Below are positions 58,564 to 64,000 of a stretch of DNA of 64,000 nucleotides, piece by piece. The notes under the pieces are model-generated. The model did no database searches, had not been told where the DNA came from, and saw only the letters and a program-made list of their open reading frames with translations. Origin of the DNA: Gigaspora rosea (Eukaryota > Glomeromycota > Glomeromycetes > Diversisporales > Gigasporaceae); NCBI GenBank assembly GCA_003550325.1, contig QKWP01000131.1, positions 119,160-183,159 of the forward strand. The letters run 5' to 3'. Positions within the stretch are counted from its first letter, which is position 1, and every line of letters begins with the position of its first letter. A program made the position numbers and the translations under genes.

Positions 58564-60338
58564 GAACTCATTTATCTCAAGAAGATATTAAAGCTAGAAT
58601 TCATAAATCTTCTGGAAAACCAAGTTATACTGCAATACCTTTTTTTACAGTAATAAGAATAATTAATTTTATTTTAAGTTATGCTAATAAATGAGGACTT
58701 CCATCACCAGGTAAATTTTATTTAAATTTTTTAATAAATATTAATAATATTTGCTAATAATTATTTATTTATTAAGGTCGACATTTTAAACGAGAAAAAA
58801 TAGAAATTACTTTTTTACCAGCTATTGAAAATTATTCATCTTTATATAGAAAATATTTAGATGCTATTGAACAAGATAAAAATATTGAAGAACTATATAT
58901 TTGTTTAAGTTCTTTTAAAACAATTTTTACAAAATTTTTACCAGAAATTAGGTTTTTAACACCAAGAAGTGATTTATGCTATTTTTGTAAAGTTATGCGA
59001 TTTAATGTTGATAAATGGACTGTAACTGAAAAAGAACAAAAAATTATTGAATGGAATAAACATATTGAAGCTGCAAATAATGAACGTGAATATTATAAGT
59101 ATATATAATTAAAATTTTATATATAAATATATATTATATTTAAAATTATTTATTATTAAAAATTATTATTTATTTTAGAAAATGTATAAAAAATGCAAAA
59201 ATTAATATTTTAAAACTTGATAAAAAATCTATAATTAGACCAGGAAAATTTAATTCTTTAGATATTGAATTATATTTATCTTGGGATTTTGCACAACAAG
59301 TTCATTTACCTTCTTCATCACAACAAGAAGTAATAATTATTTATTATTTATTTATTTATTATTTATTTATTTATTATTTATTTATTATTTATTTATTTAT
59401 TATTTATTTATTTAATTATTTAAACATTATTTTAAATTATTATTTTATTAGGGAGAAATATATTTTAAATCTCTTTATAAAATTCATGTTTTTGGAATAT
59501 GTGATGATGCATTTCCTCGTCAAGTAAATTATAAATTTATTATTTTATAATTAATATAAATTTTACAAATTTATTAATTTTATTTAAATTATTTTAGGTA
59601 AACTATCTTATTAAAGAAAGTGAAATGCCAGGAAAAGGTGCAAATATAGTTATTTCTTTAGTTCATAATTATTTTTTATTACATGGATTAGGAGAAAAAT
59701 ATTTAACTATTCATGCAGATAATTGTCCTGGACAAAATAAAAACAATTTAATGATAGCATATTTAGCATGGCGAGTAATTATGGGTTATCATAAAAGAAT
59801 TAAATATTCTTTTATGGTTGCTGGACATACAAAATTTAGTCCAGATTCATTTTTTGGATTATTTAAGTTAGCACTTGCTAAATCAGAAGTTGATGATTTA
59901 GATGATTTAATTAAAGTTCTTGAAAATTCAACAACAGATAAATATAATATAGCACAAACTATTTTTAATAAGGAGGGCAATCAAGTAGTATATTTTTATA
60001 ATTGGAGTAAATGGTTAAAAAATTTTTTTACAACAATACCAAATATTTTAAAACAACATCACTTTATTTTTAGCAAAGACTTTAAAGGACAAGTAGAAAT
60101 AAGTAAATCTATTAATGGTGAAAATATATTAGTTGAAATTCAAAAAAAAAATTTTTTTGCATATTTTAATTCAAACCCAGAAATTATTCCTCTTCCAGGT
60201 TTAAATGCAGCCCGACAATGGTATCTTTTTGATGAAGTTCGAAAACATATTCAAGATAAAGAAAAACAAGATAATCTTTGTCCAGAGCCAAAAATTACTA
60301 AACCAAAAATTACTAAACCAAAAATTTCTAAATCATAA

Positions 60339-60569
60339 AATTCAAATTTAAACATTTTATTAAAAATATACATATTTACTTTTATTAAAAATTTATATTC
60401 ATTAATATTTTATTATTTATTATACAAAATTAAATTCAATATATTTTATTTTATAAAAATTAATATATTACTATAGTATGTAAAAATACTTAGTGATTAG
60501 CAAATAAAATTTAATTATGTTTTTTTATTACATCTTTAAAAAATTTAAAAAATACACATATATATAAAA
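60339..60569. other. 3' end region of the transposase gene
   Basis: AT-rich bases from the stop codon to the right-hand array; AATAAA-like words occur (for example near 60507), but no definite terminator can be assigned. Confidence 0.25.
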
Positions 60570-62335
60570 GGTTTCAAACATCCTCCAAAAAGACCACCAG
60601 AAAACAGCACCAAAATCCCCAAAAAGAACTATTAGAAAACAGCTCAAACCACCAAAAAACTATTAAAACCCATCAAAAAAAGTTACTAGAAAACAAATCC
60701 AAACCTATTAAAAAACAATTACCAGAGAACAGCTCTAAACATACCAAAGGAATTACCAGAGAGCAGCTTCAAACCATCAAAAACAATTACCAGAGAACAG
60801 CTCCAAATTCACCAAAGAAAATTACCAGGTCACAACTCCAAACCCACTGAAAAAATTACAAGAGAAAAGCTCCAAGCTTGTCGAACGAAATGCCAGAGAA
60901 CAGCTCCAAATCTGGCGAATTACCAGAGAAAGCTCCAAACCCGGTGAAGAAACTAGAAACTAAGCCAAATTAGAGTATTTCGTGGTGGAGAACTACTAAA
61001 GAACAGCTCCAAACCCAGCGAAGAAAATTACCAGAGAACAGCTTCAAAATTTCCAAGAAACCTACCAGAGAACAACTCCAAATCCGGCGAAGAAAATTAC
61101 AAGGGAAAATCTCCAAACCCGGCGAAGAAACTAGAAGCTGAAGCCGAATTAGAGTAGGTTTCTTAGTAGAAAACTACCAGATAATAGCTCCAAACCGGTA
61201 AAGAAAATTTCACCAAAATTTCTAAGAAACCTACCAGGGAATAGCTCCAAACCCAGCGAAGAAAATTATCAGAGATCAGAAACCTACCAGAGAACAGTTC
61301 CAAATCCGGCGAAGAAATTGCTAGAGAAAGCTCCAAACCCGGCGAAGAAAATTACAAAAAAAAAGCCCAAACCTGGTGAAGAGGCTAGAAACTAAACTGA
61401 ATTAGAGTAGGTTTCGTGGTAGAAAACTACTCCATACCCAGCGAAGAGAACAGCTCCAAACCCGGCGAAGAAAATTACGAAAGAAACCCGGCGAAGAAAA
61501 TAGAAGCTGAAGCCGAATTAGAGTAGGTTTCTTAGTAGAAAACTACCAGATAATAGCTCCAAACCAGTGAAGAAATTTCACCAAAATTTCTAAGAAAGCT
61601 ATCAGGGAATAGCTCCAAACCCAGCAAAGAAAAGTATCAGAGATCAGAGACCTACCAGAGAACAGTTCCAAATCCGGCGAAGAAATTGCTAGAGGAAGCT
61701 CCAAACCCGGCGAAGAAAATTACCAAAAAAAAGCCCCAAACCTGGTGAAGAGGCTAGAAACTAAACTGAATTAGAGTAGGTTTCGTGGTAGAAAACTACT
61801 CCAAACCCAGCGAAGAGAACAGCTCCAAACCCGGAAAGAAAATAGAAGCTGAAGCCGAATTAGAGTAAGTTTCTTAGTAGAAAACTATCAGATAACAGCT
61901 CCAAACCCGGTGAGAAAAATTTTCATACCTGCGAAGAAAATTACCAGAGAACAACTCCAAACCCAGCGAAGAAAATAATCAAAGAACAGCTCCAAGCCTA
62001 ATGAAGAAACTTAATAGAAGCTGAGGCTGAAGCAAAGTAGGTTTCTTAGTAGAAAACTACCAGAGAACAGCTTCAAAATGCCAAAGAGAACTACCAGAGA
62101 ATATCCAAATGCCTAAGAAACCTACCAGTGAACAGCTTCAAAACGTTCAAAGGGAACTGCTGGAGAACAACTCCAAAACGGCGAAGAGAACAACATGAAA
62201 TTCCGAAAAGAGCTCTTCGACGTTTTGGAGCCTCTCTCTGATAGATTTGCCAGAAAACTACCAGAGAACAGCTCCAAAACGTCGAAGAGATTTCTAAAAA
62301 CGCTTAAAAAATTAAAGCAAAAAAATTAACAAACC
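60570..62335 (-). repeat. Right inverted arm: about 36-bp array with higher-order repeat
   Basis: Units around AATTACCAGAGAACAGCTCC and AAACCCGGCGAAGAAA, the complement of the left arm. From 61131 a larger unit beginning TAGAAGCTGAAGCCGAATTA recurs at 61501 and 61842, giving higher-order units of about 370 and 340 bases made of several basic units. Confidence 0.85.
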
Positions 62336-62912
62336 GATTTACGATTTAAAAAAAAAAATAAAAGATATTAAATAAGGCCATACAAAGTTAATTTTTTGGT
62401 TCTCATAACATAAAACTTTAAAAATAACCCGGCAACCCGGCTTTTAATTTTATTTTCAAAAAATTTTATATACAAAAAACATATAAAATTTTTTTTATAG
62501 ACCTCTAAAAGGTCTAAATATAGTCAATAATTTTTTTCAAAGTTTTAGAATTTGACCCGGCCGGGTTATGAGAACCAATTTATTAAGTTTATATGGCCTA
62601 ATAAAGTATTTGTTCTTTGAGTAAAGACTCGGTTATTACGTATGTACGTGCTATAAATTAATGTTTATCTATTATCTAGCATAATAACCTGTTATAACCA
62701 GATCATAACTTGTATTTATAACAGGTTATTTTTTAAAAATCTATTTTTAGATAGCTTGTAAAAGTGCACGATATTTAAAAAAGGAAGCATCGGCAAATGA
62801 TTTATTATGTAAATCATCAAATTACATAGTAAAATGTTTGTATTATTTTATAGTATGGTTAATCCATTTTTGCAAAAAAAGTCATAAGCCGTGTTTTTGT
62901 TTACTGGTCCCC

Positions 62913-63299
62913 ATATAGTAAGTATTTAATAAATTATAAAAAATATTGTAATATTTATAGTAATACAAATTTATATTGATCTCAGTATCTAGTGATTGGA
63001 TTTTAATGATTTTAGGTTGTTGAAATCCTCTCTCTAGAGGATCATTTTGGTAGCTAAATTATCAAAATTGGTCTAGTAGATCAAAAGTTATTTACTATTA
63101 AATATTAAATATTTAATAGTAAATAACTTTTGATCTACTAGACCAATTTTGATAATTTAGCTACCAAAATGATCCTCTAGAGAGAGGATTTCAACAACCT
63201 AAAATCATTAAAATCCAATCACTAGATACTGAGATCAATATAAATTTGTATTACTATAAATATTACAATATTTTATAATTTATTAATTACTTACTATAT
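62913..63299. repeat. 387-bp near-perfect palindrome
   Basis: Two arms of about 193 bases pair around 63107 with a 2-base indel and almost no other mismatch that I can see. Its left end (ATATAGTAAG) begins at the base after the CCCC end of the foldback element. The inner part has CTCTCTAGAGGATCATTTTGG. Non-coding. Confidence 0.85.
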
Positions 63300-63351
63300 A
63301 ATAAAATACAAAGCTATCTTGATCTTAAAATACTGTAATTAAATTTTTATA

Positions 63352-63450
63352 ATTTTAGACTAGTTGGAATTTTCACTCTGAGAGGATTATTTGGTAGCTA
63401 AATTATAAAAATTGGTTTAGTGATCAAAAGTTATTATTTTTAAAATTTTA
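63352..63450. repeat. Diverged half-copy of the palindrome arm
   Basis: GAGAGGATTATTTGGTAGCT, then AAAATTGGTTTAGTGATC and AAAAGTTATT, match the inner half of the left arm in direct orientation with many changes, so the near-perfect palindrome has an older relative next to it. Confidence 0.55.
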
Positions 63451-63479
63451 TTTTATTTTATTATTTTTTTTTTGTGTTA

Positions 63480-64000
63480 AAGTTCCTGCTTTGGGTGAGA
63501 GTTTATTTAATTAAGCCTGTGGATCAAGGGCACCTCTTTGGGCGCACCCACAATTGAGTTACATTGAATGAGAGTACAACTAGCCACACGTACAACTTTT
63601 GGTTGTCTAATTTAAGTAGTCCGCCCGAAGGTTCTACACTAGTTGCCATACCTACAACCCAACTAGGGGATTGCCTATTTAAACCCTCTGGTCCAACGCT
63701 TCGCATGTCAATCCTACTTGTGATCAACGGTACAGCCCTCCGATACATTAGTCAGTCGAAGACAGTCCCGGATGCTACCTATATCCCCTTAGGACTAATT
63801 TATCCTCGCGGGTAAACTTGGTAGAGCAGTCCCTGTCCCACACAGGTATTACCTACACTTCGGTAACTTACGCACTCACCGAGGCAAGCAACTTGCAGTC
63901 AGGGGGTACCTAACCGCTACCATTACCTACTTCTGCCCTTGTAAAGTTCACATCGACCCCGGTACCCACCATTACTTTCCTACCAGTCCATCACCGGGTG
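63480..64000. other. GC-richer unrecognised end segment
   Basis: Composition rises abruptly to about half G+C from about 63485 to the window end. The longest plus frame is 83 codons (63564-63815) and a 74-codon minus frame overlaps it; neither resembles a protein I know, and the other frames are broken. It could be part of a younger element, organelle-derived DNA or another insertion running out of the window. Confidence 0.35.

Larger units (their letters stand above)
55436..60338 (+). pseudogene. DDE-like transposase of the foldback element, 6 segments
   Basis: Coding parts: 55436-56059, [hAT], 58572-58710, 58777-59098, 59179-59329, 59452-59523, 59598-60338; together 2049 bases, 682 codons plus stop. 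The four introns (66-122 bases) have GT-AG ends and keep frame. The N-terminal part is Asn-rich and acidic, then NCCQNNCLKEK, RTH/LSQEDIKARIHK (across the hAT), GLPSPGRHFKRE and PRSDLCYFCKV. The catalytic-like region has WDFAQQVHLP (first Asp), HADNCPGQNKNN (second) and GHTKFSPDSFFG (third acid). These motifs match a widespread uncharacterised protein family (DUF7869-like) that I take to be RNase H-fold transposases; that is inference. Only two lesions are seen: TGA 58692-58694 (NK*GLPSPG) and the hAT. Confidence 0.75.
52732..62912 (+). mobile_element. 10.2-kb foldback-type DNA transposon with repeat-array ends
   Basis: The left end GGGGATCGATAAACAAAAAC and the complement of the right end GGGGACCAGTAAACAAAAAC, each continuing ACGGCTTATG, define inverted termini. 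The inverted similarity goes on through ACCCGGCCGGGTTATGAG (53057 and 62555) into repeat arrays (about 53105-54840 left, 60570-62335 right). TATAT borders both ends and may be end or target sequence. Inside is one spliced transposase gene. A hAT element inserted at 56060-58563; without it the element is about 7.7 kb. Confidence 0.8.

Noticed and set aside
63524..63815. Overlapping 74- and 83-codon frames as genes
   Set aside because: Neither resembles a known protein, both are short and they overlap on opposite strands in GC-richer DNA where open frames arise by chance.

Overview
The window is very AT-rich eukaryotic DNA made almost entirely of transposable elements, many nested and most in decay. 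The mix of families (a Maverick/Polinton element, P-like, pogo-like, Tc1/mariner and hAT transposases, a primase-helicase next to a tyrosine-recombinase-like gene), short AT-rich spliceosomal introns and the absence of operons suggest the nuclear genome of an arbuscular mycorrhizal fungus (Glomeromycotina, Rhizophagus-like). That assignment is inference. Only one probable host gene is seen, a broken short-chain dehydrogenase fragment at about 5.0-5.5 kb. Two N bases (4120, 50794) mark assembly joins; the first sits between two near-identical 324-base copies.

Layout. 1-2.5 kb: relic of a P-element-like transposase. 3.4-9.6 kb: small inverted-repeat elements (including a 122-bp hAT-type snapback with an 8-bp target duplication), the SDR fragment, a pogo-like transposase relic, tandem repeats, and a small Cys/His protein relic. 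10.4-15.8 kb: co-oriented genes for an archaeo-eukaryotic-type primase fused to an SF3-type helicase, a small unknown protein, and a tyrosine-recombinase-like protein, with no visible terminal inverted repeats. This is a candidate little-described replicative mobile element. 16-21.7 kb: non-coding MITEs and duplications, including an insertion whose empty site survives in a neighbouring duplicate. 21.8-35.1 kb: a complete but decayed Polinton with about 0.7-kb terminal inverted repeats starting with AG and a 5-6 bp target duplication. It carries family-B DNA polymerase and retroviral-type integrase, and also a minus-strand Gag-like plus retropepsin gene where capsid, ATPase and cysteine protease would be expected. 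Two families of short palindromes sit between its genes. 35.4-39.0 kb: a Tc1/mariner element split by a 2-kb insertion.

39-52.2 kb: non-coding elements with inverted ends, a minisatellite with about 115-bp units, and long T-rich tracts. 52.7-62.9 kb: a 10.2-kb foldback-type element whose long inverted ends are tandem arrays of an about 36-bp unit, with higher-order repeats in the right arm. Inside is a six-segment spliced gene for a DDE-like transposase (682 codons), split by a 2.5-kb hAT element with a perfect 8-bp target duplication (GAACTCAT). A near-perfect 387-bp palindrome abuts the right end. The last 0.5 kb is abruptly GC-richer and unrecognised.

Many coding relics share a decay pattern: a large share of in-frame stops are TGA, and Cys stands where Arg would be expected. 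This fits CGN to TGN change at (probably methylated) CpG, with Trp-codon loss at some sites. All boundaries and translations were read by eye; family names rest on motif recognition, not on searches.
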